A DNA stretch of 34,020 nucleotides from an uncultured Clostridia bacterium (GTDB lineage Bacteria; Bacillota; Clostridia; Oscillospirales; Ruminococcaceae): NCBI GenBank assembly GCA_947166945.1, contig CAMVGH010000018.1, positions 1 through 34,020 on the forward strand, given 5' to 3'. Within the stretch, counting starts at the first letter, position 1. Every line of letters starts with the position of its first letter. This document shows, in pieces, positions 1 to 8,325 of the stretch. A program made the translations under genes and the position numbers. Below the pieces are notes generated by a model that ran no database searches, was not told where the DNA came from, and saw only the letters and a program-made list of their open reading frames with translations.

Positions 1-1128
1 TATCAGCTTGTCCGTTTCACGTTCTGCCGCCTTATCAGACATATATGACCTTACCGCATATTTACCAGCCTTTTTGACTGCCTTGAGCTTGAACCCCAGA
101 AATTCAGAGTAATGCTTTTTGAGATTTACAACCTTTGACTTTTCCTCGCTGATGTCAAGTTTAAGCCTTTCTTTAAGCCACTTTGTGACTGCAATAAATA
201 CCTTGTCTGCGTCGCTTCTTTTTCGGCAAAATATCTTGAAATCATCTGCGTACCGCACAATGTACATTTCTTTCAGAGAGGTTTTATTTTTGAATATATT
301 ATACGCATACCCTCTGTTGAGTGTACCGTTATTGTTTATAGGTATTTTAAACTCTTTGTGCGTAGGCATATTTTCCCACTGACTGCTTACCCACCAATCC
401 AGCTCATTGAGAACTACATTAGCGAGCAGCGGCGATAAAATACCGCCCTGCGGTGTCCCTTTAGTGGGGTACACCATACTGCCGTCGGGCATTTTTATGG
501 GTGCTTTCAGCATTTGCTTGATTATACATATCAGTTGCTTATCACGTATGCCTAAAGCCCAGAGCTGTCGTATCAGCTTTGAATGATTGACATTATCGAA
601 AAATCCCTTAATATCAACATCTACGACAAAATGCAGATTTTGCATTTGTATCATTCTGTAGCATTGCGCCAGTGCGTTTTCGGCTGACCTGTTAGGTCGA
701 AAGCCATTACTGCGCTCATGGAATTTAGCTTCACATATCGGCTCTAACACCTGCAAAATGCACTGCTGCACCAATCTGTCGATAATGGTCGGTATTCCGA
801 GCGGTCGCATTTTACCGTTAGGCTTCGGAATTTCCACCCGCTTAACAGGCTTAGGCTTGTAACATCTGAATTTCCTTTGTATTATCTCAACTATCTTTTC
901 AGCGGGCAGCTTCTCAATATCCTTGATATTCAGTTTGTCTGTACCGCCCGTATAACTGCCGGAATTGCGTTTAATATTTCTGTATGCAAGCCGTATATTA
1001 TCATCACCGGAGATTATCTCCATAAGATTTGTGAAAACTTCACCTTGCTTACTTTTGGCATATAGATTATCAAAGCAATCCTGCAAGTCATAATATTCCA
1101 AATGTCTCAGTTTCTTATGCTTTGTCAT
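1..1128 (-). CDS. ltrA: Group II intron reverse transcriptase/maturase (N-terminal 376 residues, runs off the left edge)
   Basis: Reverse transcriptase of the intron that interrupts virD4; it would support splicing and retrohoming of its own intron. My translation starts at ATG 1128, preceded by a purine-rich AAAGGGGG site eight bases upstream, and stays open to base 1. Visible RT motifs are KMRPLGIP (residues 106-113), NGFRPNRSAENAL (141-153), the first catalytic region VDVDIKGFFDNVNH (169-182), KGTPQGGILSPLLAN (223-237) and the catalytic YADD (293-296). These are intact, so the protein is probably active as far as can be seen. The maturase and any endonuclease domain are outside the window. 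A retron RT is excluded by the PQGGILSPLLAN block and by the flanking intron RNA with its GTGCG start. Confidence 0.93.
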   Translation of the reverse strand, partial: MTKHKKLRHLEYYDLQDCFDNLYAKSKQGEVFTNLMEIISGDDNIRLAYRNIKRNSGSYTGGTDKLNIKDIEKLPAEKIVEIIQRKFRCYKPKPVKRVEIPKPNGKMRPLGIPTIIDRLVQQCILQVLEPICEAKFHERSNGFRPNRSAENALAQCYRMIQMQNLHFVVDVDIKGFFDNVNHSKLIRQLWALGIRDKQLICIIKQMLKAPIKMPDGSMVYPTKGTPQGGILSPLLANVVLNELDWWVSSQWENMPTHKEFKIPINNNGTLNRGYAYNIFKNKTSLKEMYIVRYADDFKIFCRKRSDADKVFIAVTKWLKERLKLDISEEKSKVVNLKKHYSEFLGFKLKAVKKAGKYAVRSYMSDKAAERETDKLI

Positions 1129-1852
1129 AGGCAACGCCCCCTTTCGGGTTTGTTTTTCTTGGAAAAATCCTAAATCTTACTCGAAGCTATGATTTTTAAT
1201 ACCTATAACTTTATTGTAATATTGACTTGTGGCTGTCCCTCCGTTCTCCATTACAAAGAACATCAACAGTAATGCCACTACTTTGCCCACAATCAAAACA
1301 GCTTATTGTTCTTCGCCTGTACCGCATTAAGCGTATTGTAGGCTGCCACGTTCCGATAATCCTATCTGTACATATATACTTAGGTGCCTGCTCTAAGCCT
1401 GACAGCTTGACAATGCCTTTAACACTGTAAGGTATTTCATATAGGAAACTTTTACTTTACCCCACTGTCACTGTTCTTTGACAGTCTGCACATTTCTATG
1501 CAGTCGAAATTTAGACCCGTACATTCGCAGGTTCGTCAGACCTCTCGGTCATTCTCACCATATATATTTTATAGACCTCCGACCTATAGGATACACCGTT
1601 CACCACTGAACGGCTTTCGTGTCTGTTGTGCAGACCTACGGTATCTCTCAGCCGACTTCACCGAGCTCTTTAACAAAATCGGTTTCCCGATAATGCCAAT
1701 CGGAGTATCAAGGGAGGCGTTTCGGGGCGTTACTCCTTCATTCCACCTCTCGGATTATCAGTTCTATGAAACTGATGTATAAACTCCTTTCATAATTCAT
1801 ACATTTATTTTCAGCTTCACGCCTGACCTTTTCAGTCAGGAACGTGTCGCAC
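1..1852 (-). mobile_element. Group II intron 1 (partial), inserted in the virD4/traG coupling-protein gene
   Basis: The 5' end is set by a GTGCG motif at 1852-1848 on the minus strand, immediately after the exon sequence for Met-Asp-Glu-Ile-Gly. Reading on into the intron adds only a few codons before a TGA, so the host protein is cut at its Walker B motif. From 1852 to 1129 there is about 720 nt with no credible gene, the right size for RNA domains I to III, followed by the intron-encoded reverse transcriptase at 1128. The rest of the enzyme, domains V and VI, the 3' splice site and the 3' exon lie beyond the left edge. The encoded protein differs strongly from that of the second intron, so the two insertions are independent. 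A possible EBS1 (ATAGGAA on plus at 1441-1447, one wobble pair with IBS1) was seen but is not secure. Confidence 0.88.
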
Positions 1853-3026
1853 TCCCTATTTCATCCATATAGAACATAACACGCTTATCGAGCTGCCCGC
1901 CCTTTTCGTCCGCGACAGTAAGCATCTCACGGTACAGTTGCTGAAAAATCAGCGATATGAGGAAGTGCTTGGTGGCATCTTCTTCGGGTAAGACCATATA
2001 TATCGCGGATTTGCGGGAGCAGAAGTGTTCGACATCTATCGAGGTATCGAAGCACAGGATCTGTTCAAGCTCACTATCGAGAAACGCATTCAGACGCGAC
2101 ATCGCCGTTGACATGACGCTGTTCATCGCCTGTTCGGAACTGTTCAGCGCGGCTCCGGCGAACCACCGAGCCTTATGCTCGCCCGGGAGCTTATCCATGA
2201 GCAGCTTGAACTTCGACTTGCCCTTTACATTGGACGGCGCGAGCAAGTCCTGTATCAGCTTGAATACACTGATGATGTGCCGTTTCTCCGGTGGACAGAA
2301 CTCCGCGATTATCAGAATAACGGACGCGATCAAGCCCTCGGCTGCCTCGTAAAAGTATGCGTTTTGCCCCATGCTTGATGTATCGCCGCCCGCGCTGATG
2401 ATCGTCTTTGCCGTGATCTTGGCGAACTTCTCGGCTTTCGCCTTGTATTCAAGCTTGCCGTCCTTCTTGTACAAGTCCATGTACTTGTTGACAAGGTACA
2501 GCATATTGTAACCGCTGCTCCTTGTCGGGTTTCGCAGGTCGATCACGGAAATGTTGTAGCCGTAGTATTTCTCGGCAATTGTCGCCGTGTTACGGTAGAG
2601 GTCGCCTTTGCTGTCCGTAGTGACAAATGACATTCCCGCCGCGCAGCAGTATTCTATGTTCGGATAGAGGAAGTTCGCGGTCTTACCGACACCGGACGCG
2701 CCGATCATGAGCGTATGGATATCCGCGTCATCGACGAGCGCGGTCATCTGACCTGCCGTTTCGTGACAGCCTACGATCAGGCCGTCGGCTTTCGGGAGGT
2801 TGTCGCCTTTGCGCCACAGCGCCGGAGTGTAAGGGATATGCTTGTAAGTCCTGTCGATCTCGGCTTTGGTGGCGAAGCGGGCTGTGCCGTACTGACCGTT
2901 GCCGACCTGTTTCAGCTTGAATGACTTCATCGAGCCCACGTCGCCGAGAACGGCAATGCCGCCCATAACGAGCAGCATTGCACCTCCGACTATTATCAGA
3001 ATGACTATCGGTGACAAGCCGACCAC
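1853..3026 (-). CDS. virD4: VirD4/TraG-type coupling protein, 5' exon (gene interrupted by group II intron 1)
   Basis: Coupling ATPase that brings the relaxosome and other substrates to the T4SS channel at the membrane. The first exon encodes 391 residues plus one base. There is one N-terminal membrane segment (about residues 6-28), a Walker A motif GASGVGKT (109-116) followed by the typical DSKGDLY segment, and then MFYMDEIG ending at 391, where DE (388-389) is Walker B. The intron starts inside the next codon. The remaining exon lies past the left edge, so splicing is needed for a full protein. The chosen start is GTG 3026, directly after the TGA of the RHH gene, which implies translational coupling. 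No strong separate ribosome site is visible. Only one membrane segment is seen, where many relatives have two. Confidence 0.9.
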
Positions 3027-3575
3027 TCACATTCCGAGGGACATGGATTCGTCCTCGCTCTCGGATTCATCGTTTTCGTCGAGATCCTCATATTCCGATT
3101 CTTCCTCGTCCTCGCCGAGATCTTCATCTTCGGATTCCTCGTCGTCGAGTTCTTCGTCCTCTGATTCTTCATCGTCCTCGATTTCATCTTCATCGAGAGC
3201 CTCGTCCTCGGATTCCGTTTCTTCCTCCGACTCGTCGGGAGCCGCCTGTTCCTCGGTCACGCCGTTACGGAGAGCCATATCGCGCTCCAGCTCGGTCGTT
3301 ATCAGCCCGATGACGAACTCCTTCTGTGTCATGTTGTGGCGGCTCAGATAGTCCTTAATCTGCTGAAAAAGCTCCTCCGGCACCTGAAATGCCATTGTTC
3401 TCATCTGTCCCACGTAATTTACCTCCTGTGTCATCTTCGGATGAAGTTCATCGTCCAGCGCTTTGGAGACGAACTCAGCCATTGTCATACCATTTGCTTC
3501 AATGAATTCCTTGACCTGCGCGTGAAGTTCAGCGTCGATCTTAACGGTAATGCCTTTCTTCTCATTCTCCGGCAT
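3027..3575 (-). CDS. Tandem ribbon-helix-helix protein with long acidic tail
   Basis: 182 residues from ATG 3575, preceded by AAAGGAG eight bases upstream. Residues about 6-46 (KGITVKIDAELHAQVKEFI onward) and 58-95 (MRTMAFQVPEELFQQIKDYL onward) each have the beta-strand/helix/helix pattern of CopG/Arc-type RHH DNA-binding proteins. RHH proteins normally dimerise, so two domains in one chain could act as a pseudo-dimer. From about residue 110 the chain is almost entirely Glu, Asp and Ser, a DNA-mimic-like or charge-shielding tail, and it ends in SMSLGM. Between primase and coupling protein, it may regulate the operon or act at the relaxosome; the sequence does not decide. It shares the C-terminal [LIM]-x-M signature with ten other proteins here. 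Confidence 0.8.
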   Translation of the reverse strand: MPENEKKGITVKIDAELHAQVKEFIEANGMTMAEFVSKALDDELHPKMTQEVNYVGQMRTMAFQVPEELFQQIKDYLSRHNMTQKEFVIGLITTELERDMALRNGVTEEQAAPDESEEETESEDEALDEDEIEDDEESEDEELDDEESEDEDLGEDEEESEYEDLDENDESESEDESMSLGM

Positions 3576-3717
3576 TTTCAATGCTCCTTTCCATCATCTT
3601 CCGAATAGCCTGTGTGACTATTTTGTCAACCGAGACCCCGCGTTCCGCAGCCTGCTGTTCAAGCAACTCGACATACTCCTGCGGGACATCGATCTCTACA
3701 TAGATATTTCCGTCCAC
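3562..3717 (-). CDS. Small RHH-like protein (51 residues)
   Basis: A GTG start at 3717 is preceded by GAGGAAG at suitable spacing, inside the last codons of the primase-like gene. The frame stays open to a TGA at 3562-3564, which overlaps the start of the next RHH gene. The protein reads MDGNIYVEIDVPQEYVELLE, then a helix with QQAAERGVSVDKIVTQAI. This is a strand/helix/turn/helix pattern consistent with an RHH antitoxin- or CopG-like DNA-binding protein. The overlap on both sides suggests translational coupling of primase, this protein and the tandem RHH protein. It does not carry the [LIM]-x-M tail (it ends NAGE). It is short, so the call rests on the ribosome site, the overlaps and the fold-like pattern. 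Confidence 0.62.
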   Translation of the reverse strand: MDGNIYVEIDVPQEYVELLEQQAAERGVSVDKIVTQAIRKMMERSIENAGE

Positions 3718-5123
3718 GGTTGTTCTTCCTCCGTTTCTGTAATGTTTTCATTGGGAGCCTCGTTCAACAGCAGCTCTGTCTGACACTTAAAAGCGAGAAC
3801 GGCTATATCATACAGCTTTATTGCAAGTTCCCGTATCCCGTCTGTGGGGCAGGCTGTGTTTTTCCGAAGCTCCGCAGATACGTTGCGAACGGCGTTCCGC
3901 AGTTCGTCGAGCTTGCTGTCCAGCTTGCCTTTGTCGGTGTATGCCTTGTACTCCGTGACAGCCTTTCTTTGCAGTATCCCGAACATCTTCTCCGCATCAT
4001 CCGGCTTTGCAAACACCTTTGAGAGCTGTGCCGATGCCGACAGGGCTATCTCTGCGGCATATCTGTAATCACCCCCGCGCATGGCTGTATTCAGAATATC
4101 GGAGGTCTTGTACATATCATGCGGTCGGAACAGAGCCTCACCGACAGTCATTTCATACAGTTCTATCCGTCTGTGCGGCACAGCGGGGAGCGGCTCTATC
4201 CCGTTCATGGCTTTCAGATCTTCGTTGAAATCCTTGTTGATAGGATATTCACGGGATACATTCGTGAAGCCATTCTCCGCGAGTATATCACGGAGCCTGT
4301 CTGCCGCATCTATCCCGCCCTCGTCGTTGTCGGTGCATAGTACGATGCTGTCAAGCTGCGGGTGCGTTTCCAGAGCATTCAGTACCGCGCTTTCATACAC
4401 ACCGTTCATCGCTATGTAGCTGCTGTCCTGCCAGTTCTGCGGGTACATAGTTATGTACGAGAGCATATCAATCGGAGCCTCAAAAACATACAGCTTATCG
4501 TTCTCACCGAAGTGGGCAAAGCTGTATTTCGTGTCCGAGCCCTCAATCGTTATCCGAAATGTGTTCCCGAACGACAGCGTTGACCGGGCGTGAGCCTGTT
4601 TCGGAACTCCGTTCTCGTCCATACCTACGAATATGACATTGTGATGCGCCTTGTCCTCGTAGATCGCACCTTTATGTGCGAAGAAAGAAATGACCTCCGG
4701 CGCAATGAAACGCTGCTTTGTAAGATAGGCATACGCTCGACGCATATTGTCATTGGCTTCGGGAAGCACGAACGGTCTGCGTTCCGGCCCTTTCTTCGGA
4801 GCGAGCTTGATCTGAGGCTTTTCGGGTGAGGCTCTGCTGTCTGTGTAACCGCCGAGCAAAGTGAGCATCGCGTCCTGATACGACATTCCGTAGAACTCCC
4901 GCAGGAACTTTATCGGACCGCCGCCGACCTGGTTCTTGTGATCGTACCAATGATTCCCGCGCACCATGATACTGTCGTGAACACCGCCGCCGTCCGTATA
5001 GATCAGCTTGTAGTCATGTCCGAGCCGTTTGAGCTGCTCACCTCGGCTCTGCAGGAACGCGACAAGATCGACAGAGGACGCTCTCAGCTTATCATCATCC
5101 GAGAATGGAATAAACTCTGCCAA
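3696..5123 (-). CDS. DUF3991/Toprim primase-like protein
   Basis: 475 residues from TTG 5123, with AAGGAGAAG upstream. Residues about 15-92 resemble the N-terminal DUF3991/CHC2-derived region of mobile-element primases (HDSIMVRGNHWYDH...GGGPIKFLREFYG), without zinc-binding cysteines. Residues 210-280 form a Toprim domain: Glu215 in the FEAPID strand and Asp265-x-Asp267 in CTDNDEGG. Such proteins are presumed to make primers on single-stranded DNA during replication or on entry into the recipient. The helical C-terminal region (about 300-475) is unassigned. The chain ends in ETEEEQPWTEISM, an acidic stretch followed by the shared [LIM]-x-M tail. Primases of some conjugative plasmids are known to be translocated to recipients, which makes this tail notable. 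Confidence 0.86.
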   Translation of the reverse strand: MAEFIPFSDDDKLRASSVDLVAFLQSRGEQLKRLGHDYKLIYTDGGGVHDSIMVRGNHWYDHKNQVGGGPIKFLREFYGMSYQDAMLTLLGGYTDSRASPEKPQIKLAPKKGPERRPFVLPEANDNMRRAYAYLTKQRFIAPEVISFFAHKGAIYEDKAHHNVIFVGMDENGVPKQAHARSTLSFGNTFRITIEGSDTKYSFAHFGENDKLYVFEAPIDMLSYITMYPQNWQDSSYIAMNGVYESAVLNALETHPQLDSIVLCTDNDEGGIDAADRLRDILAENGFTNVSREYPINKDFNEDLKAMNGIEPLPAVPHRRIELYEMTVGEALFRPHDMYKTSDILNTAMRGGDYRYAAEIALSASAQLSKVFAKPDDAEKMFGILQRKAVTEYKAYTDKGKLDSKLDELRNAVRNVSAELRKNTACPTDGIRELAIKLYDIAVLAFKCQTELLLNEAPNENITETEEEQPWTEISM

Positions 5124-5219
5124 TAAAAATCACTTCTCCTTTTCGTTTTGAATAATATGTTATCTTGGTATCTTAGCTTTCTTGGCTCATGATGAACCTA
5201 TCCATAGACCACCGACAAG

Positions 5220-5254
5220 GCAGAATCCACCCTCGGAGTGGATTCTGCTTTTTT
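5220..5254 (+). terminator. Intrinsic terminator in plus orientation
   Basis: A perfect 11-bp stem (GCAGAATCCAC at 5220-5230 and GTGGATTCTGC at 5238-5248) with a seven-base loop is followed on the plus strand by six T. On the minus strand the T run is missing on the exit side, so it should terminate plus-strand transcription best, although all neighbouring genes are minus. It sits directly after the stop of the winged-helix gene, so it may also act as a 3' stabilising hairpin for that mRNA. Confidence 0.6.
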
Positions 5255-5463
5255 CAAGGTGGTCGTGCTATGTAGTACATATTCGAGGAGTTTCCCCCTC
5301 GGACTCTGTACCGCCTTTCGTGCCTGACAAAATCGGCAGACTCAAGGTCTGCAAGAGCGCGTTTGACCGTACTCTTAGACAGCTTCAAGTCTGCCGCTAT
5401 CGTTGAAACCGACGGGAAGCACTTTCCATCCTTGTCTGCGCGGTCGCAGAGATACAAGTACAC
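5254..5463 (-). CDS. Winged-helix DNA-binding protein (replication-initiator/GntR-like HTH), start uncertain
   Basis: From GTG 5463 this gives 69 residues with a clear winged HTH: GKCFPSVSTIAADLKLSKST, then a recognition helix and a basic wing (FVRHERRYRVRGG). Such proteins are common next to relaxase and primase genes in Clostridia elements and are usually called helix-turn-helix regulators. The true N-terminus is doubtful. In-frame sequence upstream codes for DLQHRAVAVYLYLCDRADKD, the first helix expected of this fold, and has no ATG, GTG or TTG before the relaxase stop at 5524. An ATT at 5499 has AAGGA five bases upstream and would give 81 residues. No [LIM]-x-M tail (it ends ARPP). Confidence 0.7.
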   Translation of the reverse strand: MYLYLCDRADKDGKCFPSVSTIAADLKLSKSTVKRALADLESADFVRHERRYRVRGGNSSNMYYIARPP

Positions 5464-5523
5464 CGCGACCGCTCTGTGCTGTAAGTCATAACAGTAAATG
5501 TCTTTCCTTGTTAACGCAATATA

Positions 5524-8325
5524 TCACCCCTGTCTGATCGTATGGTCTTCCTTGATCCCGAGAGCCTGTTTCTTCCTGTGTATCTCCGCTCGCCGTTTCT
5601 TGTCGATGTGCATTCTCACGCTCCGGTCTGTCTTGTTGTAATTCTCATTCAGCAGCCGCACAAGCGACAGCAGCATATTCATGTACGCGTTCCGGACACG
5701 GAACTGCTCAAACATATCCAGATGTTCAAGAAGACTCTGCGCGAACTCATTTCCTGCATCTGCCGACCGTGTGAGCCAGTAAACCGCAAGCTCCTTGTTC
5801 TGCGTGACTTCCTTACCGAACAGGTACAGCTTTCCGAGAGCGTAAGCCGCTGTATTCAGCTTATCGGCTGCTTTTTGCAACAGCTCCACAGCCTTTTCCG
5901 TGTTCTGCGGAACATCACCGCTCAGATACAGCTTCGCAAGACGGTACATCGCAAACACATTCCCGTGTTCCGAGGCTCGGTTCAGATATTCCGCCGCGAG
6001 ATCGTAACGCTTGACCACATCATCGAGGTACAACTTGCCGAGCGCGTATTCCGCACAGTCGAGCTGATCCTTCGCGGCGTTCTGCAAATACGTTTCCGCG
6101 AGCGCAAGATTTTTCATTGCGTACCGTCCGTCGAGATATATCTTTCCGAGAGCATATTGAGCATAAGGGCTTTCACAGGTATTAAACAGCTTTATCGCCA
6201 GCTCCGGCTCCGGATAGACGTACCCGCCTTTGAGGAACAGCTTTCCGAGTTGGTATCGTGCATTGTCGTTTGTGACCGCCGCCTCGTCGAGCATAGCGAT
6301 GCCCCCGTCGATGTCACGAGCAACGATCTTGCCCTCGACAAGCAGCTTGCCATACTCGCACATAGCGTAAGCGTTTTTCATTTCCGCGCCCCGACGAAGA
6401 TATTCCGCACCCAAGAGCTTATCGGCAGCACAACCGATTCCGTTCATTGTCATGACCCCTAACTTGTAGAGCAGATCGCCGTCCTGCATGTTCGCCGCCG
6501 CCGAACTGAATCCGGCATAGGCGGTCTTGTAGTATTCTTCGGCTTTTATGGTATCTCGCTGCGTTCCAAAACCTTTCTCTGACATCGTAGCCGCCTTGTA
6601 TGCCGCGTAAGCGTTTTTCTTCTCGGCGGATCCACGATACCAATGAAACGCTTTCTCGGTATCTTTCTCAACACCCTTGCCGTAGTAATACAGATTTCCG
6701 AGAGCGAACATGGCATACTGGTTTCCGGCAACAGCCGCATCATGAAACCATTTGAACGCCTCGGCGTAGTTCTGCTCCGTACCCTGACCGTAGTGATACA
6801 TCGCGCCGATCCGGTATTGGAAGAACGGCTTCATCTTGTCGGCAGTTTTTTCGACTTCAATAAAACCGTCGAGTGCAGTCTTGTAATACTGCTCTGATAA
6901 CGCTTTGTTATCATCGCCGAGCAACCCGCGGTCATACATCTTCGCAAGCTCATATATAGCAATGACGTTCCCACTTTCCGCTTCCGGTTTCAGCAGATCA
7001 TAAGCCCTGATGTATTCCTCGCCCGAGCGTATGAGTTTGCGGGCTTCACGGTAATCGTCAGTCCACTTTGCGTAGTACTCGCCGTGACCTGTCGGAGAGA
7101 TATCTTCTGTCGGGATTTCCATATCCTCGTCCGGAAGAATGTCACCGTCCGGTACGGATCCCATATCCGGAAGCGGTTCGTTATCATTGACTTCACATTC
7201 TGCGGAGTCAAGCGTATGCTGCATTTCGACGACTGCGTTTATCACGCTGTTCTTTATCGGTTTGAATACCTTGTTTTCATGAAGCGGAGGGAACTGCTTT
7301 ACTGCGTTCGTGTATGTTGCGTACTTCTCCTGTTCGAGCCGACACCACTCATCATACATCTTCTTGATCGTAGGCTGCTCGGCGAGCATTGCGACAATAT
7401 CATCGACGGTCTTTTTCACGGGCGGCTGTAGGTAACCGTACACTTTTTTGCCTTTTGTATTTTCAAGCTGCCGCGACAGTTTCAGAATCAACGATTCCAA
7501 CTGTGGATCGGCAAGGTGAAGGTCTATCTGTGAGGACAGCTCCTGCATCACTCGCTTGGCTTCGGCGCGGAGATCATCACGAACCTTTGTCTGCTGCTGA
7601 TACACCTCGTTCAGCTCGTCCTTGAATATGACATTGGCAAACGCGCTTTTCATCATCTCGATACCATGCTCGGTCACGAAGCCCTCGGTCGGGTCTGTCG
7701 AGTATACGAGCAGATGTATGTGCGGGTGATGTGCCGTGTTATGGAACGCGGCGTACCACCGAAGATGATCGAGCTTTATCTTGTGTGCCTGAGCGATCTT
7801 GTCAAGATTTTTCAAGACAAGCGCCTGCCATGCCTGCGGGGTAGTGTAGCCGAGACGTTCAGCGTCCTCGCGTCTCAGTGATACGACATTCGTCCACACA
7901 TTCCCGTTATGATCGGCGACCACCATTTTCGCCTCGTTCAGATCGACCTCACCGTTGTCCGCGGAGAACAATCCATGCTTGCCGAGCTTCTCAACGCCGG
8001 GACGCTCGGAGATATATTTCACAAGCGTCTCGCGGTCTGTGAGCCTGTCGGCATTGCGTTCAAGTATTTCTGTTATCAGCTCTGTGGCATTTTCCTTTGT
8101 CGGCTCGGCTTTGTAGTCGGCGTACTCATGCGAGGAGCGTTCGCTCGGAAACAATTCAAGCAGCTTCGCGGCAAGCTCCGTCTGACTTTTGGTAACAGGT
8201 ATGCCGCCGCTTTGCGGAGAATACATTTCCACGGATTCTCTTGTCGCAATATATTTGACGAGACCGCCGCGCTTTCCGGAAGTTCCGGGCTTCAGAAAGC
8301 GGCTCGATACAATTATCCTCGGCAT
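5524..8325 (-). CDS. Conjugative relaxase (MobP-like) with C-terminal Sel1 repeats
   Basis: Nicks the transferred strand at oriT and leads it into the recipient. The N-terminal domain (about residues 1-260) starts MPRIIVSSRFLKPGTSGKRG, has a possible catalytic tyrosine region near LVKYIATRESVEMY (23-35), and carries the metal-binding histidine motif HHPHIHLLVYS (199-209) typical of the MOB-P class, closest in look to MobP3. A middle region (260-430) is charged and unassigned. From about 440 to 880 there are roughly a dozen Sel1-type repeats (for example YRIGAMYHYGQGTEQNYAEA), which normally form a protein-binding solenoid. A basic tail ends DHTIRQG. The ATG at 8325 overlaps the TAA of the MobC-like gene by one base. 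The Sel1 solenoid is large for a relaxase and may dock accessory proteins or the coupling protein. Confidence 0.88.
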   Translation of the reverse strand: MPRIIVSSRFLKPGTSGKRGGLVKYIATRESVEMYSPQSGGIPVTKSQTELAAKLLELFPSERSSHEYADYKAEPTKENATELITEILERNADRLTDRETLVKYISERPGVEKLGKHGLFSADNGEVDLNEAKMVVADHNGNVWTNVVSLRREDAERLGYTTPQAWQALVLKNLDKIAQAHKIKLDHLRWYAAFHNTAHHPHIHLLVYSTDPTEGFVTEHGIEMMKSAFANVIFKDELNEVYQQQTKVRDDLRAEAKRVMQELSSQIDLHLADPQLESLILKLSRQLENTKGKKVYGYLQPPVKKTVDDIVAMLAEQPTIKKMYDEWCRLEQEKYATYTNAVKQFPPLHENKVFKPIKNSVINAVVEMQHTLDSAECEVNDNEPLPDMGSVPDGDILPDEDMEIPTEDISPTGHGEYYAKWTDDYREARKLIRSGEEYIRAYDLLKPEAESGNVIAIYELAKMYDRGLLGDDNKALSEQYYKTALDGFIEVEKTADKMKPFFQYRIGAMYHYGQGTEQNYAEAFKWFHDAAVAGNQYAMFALGNLYYYGKGVEKDTEKAFHWYRGSAEKKNAYAAYKAATMSEKGFGTQRDTIKAEEYYKTAYAGFSSAAANMQDGDLLYKLGVMTMNGIGCAADKLLGAEYLRRGAEMKNAYAMCEYGKLLVEGKIVARDIDGGIAMLDEAAVTNDNARYQLGKLFLKGGYVYPEPELAIKLFNTCESPYAQYALGKIYLDGRYAMKNLALAETYLQNAAKDQLDCAEYALGKLYLDDVVKRYDLAAEYLNRASEHGNVFAMYRLAKLYLSGDVPQNTEKAVELLQKAADKLNTAAYALGKLYLFGKEVTQNKELAVYWLTRSADAGNEFAQSLLEHLDMFEQFRVRNAYMNMLLSLVRLLNENYNKTDRSVRMHIDKKRRAEIHRKKQALGIKEDHTIRQG

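Noticed and set aside
1..1128. Retron or diversity-generating reverse transcriptase
   Set aside because: Motifs and the flanking GTGCG-started RNA fit a group II intron; no template repeat or msr/msd-like structure is seen.
1129..1835. Plus-strand frames of 67 and 94 residues in the first intron
   Set aside because: They lie in structured intron RNA and show no protein-like pattern.
2899..3351. Ser-rich plus-strand reading frame of 150 residues
   Set aside because: It is the antisense of the Glu/Asp codons of the acidic RHH tail; no ribosome site.
5524..5526. TGA read as a sense codon (alternative genetic code)
   Set aside because: TGA clearly ends many genes here with overlapping starts (ATGA, TGATG), so it is a normal stop; at most local readthrough is possible.
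5542..6462. 306-residue plus-strand frame
   Set aside because: Mirror of the Sel1-repeat part of the relaxase; the minus-strand protein has clear repeats and the plus frame has no recognisable features.
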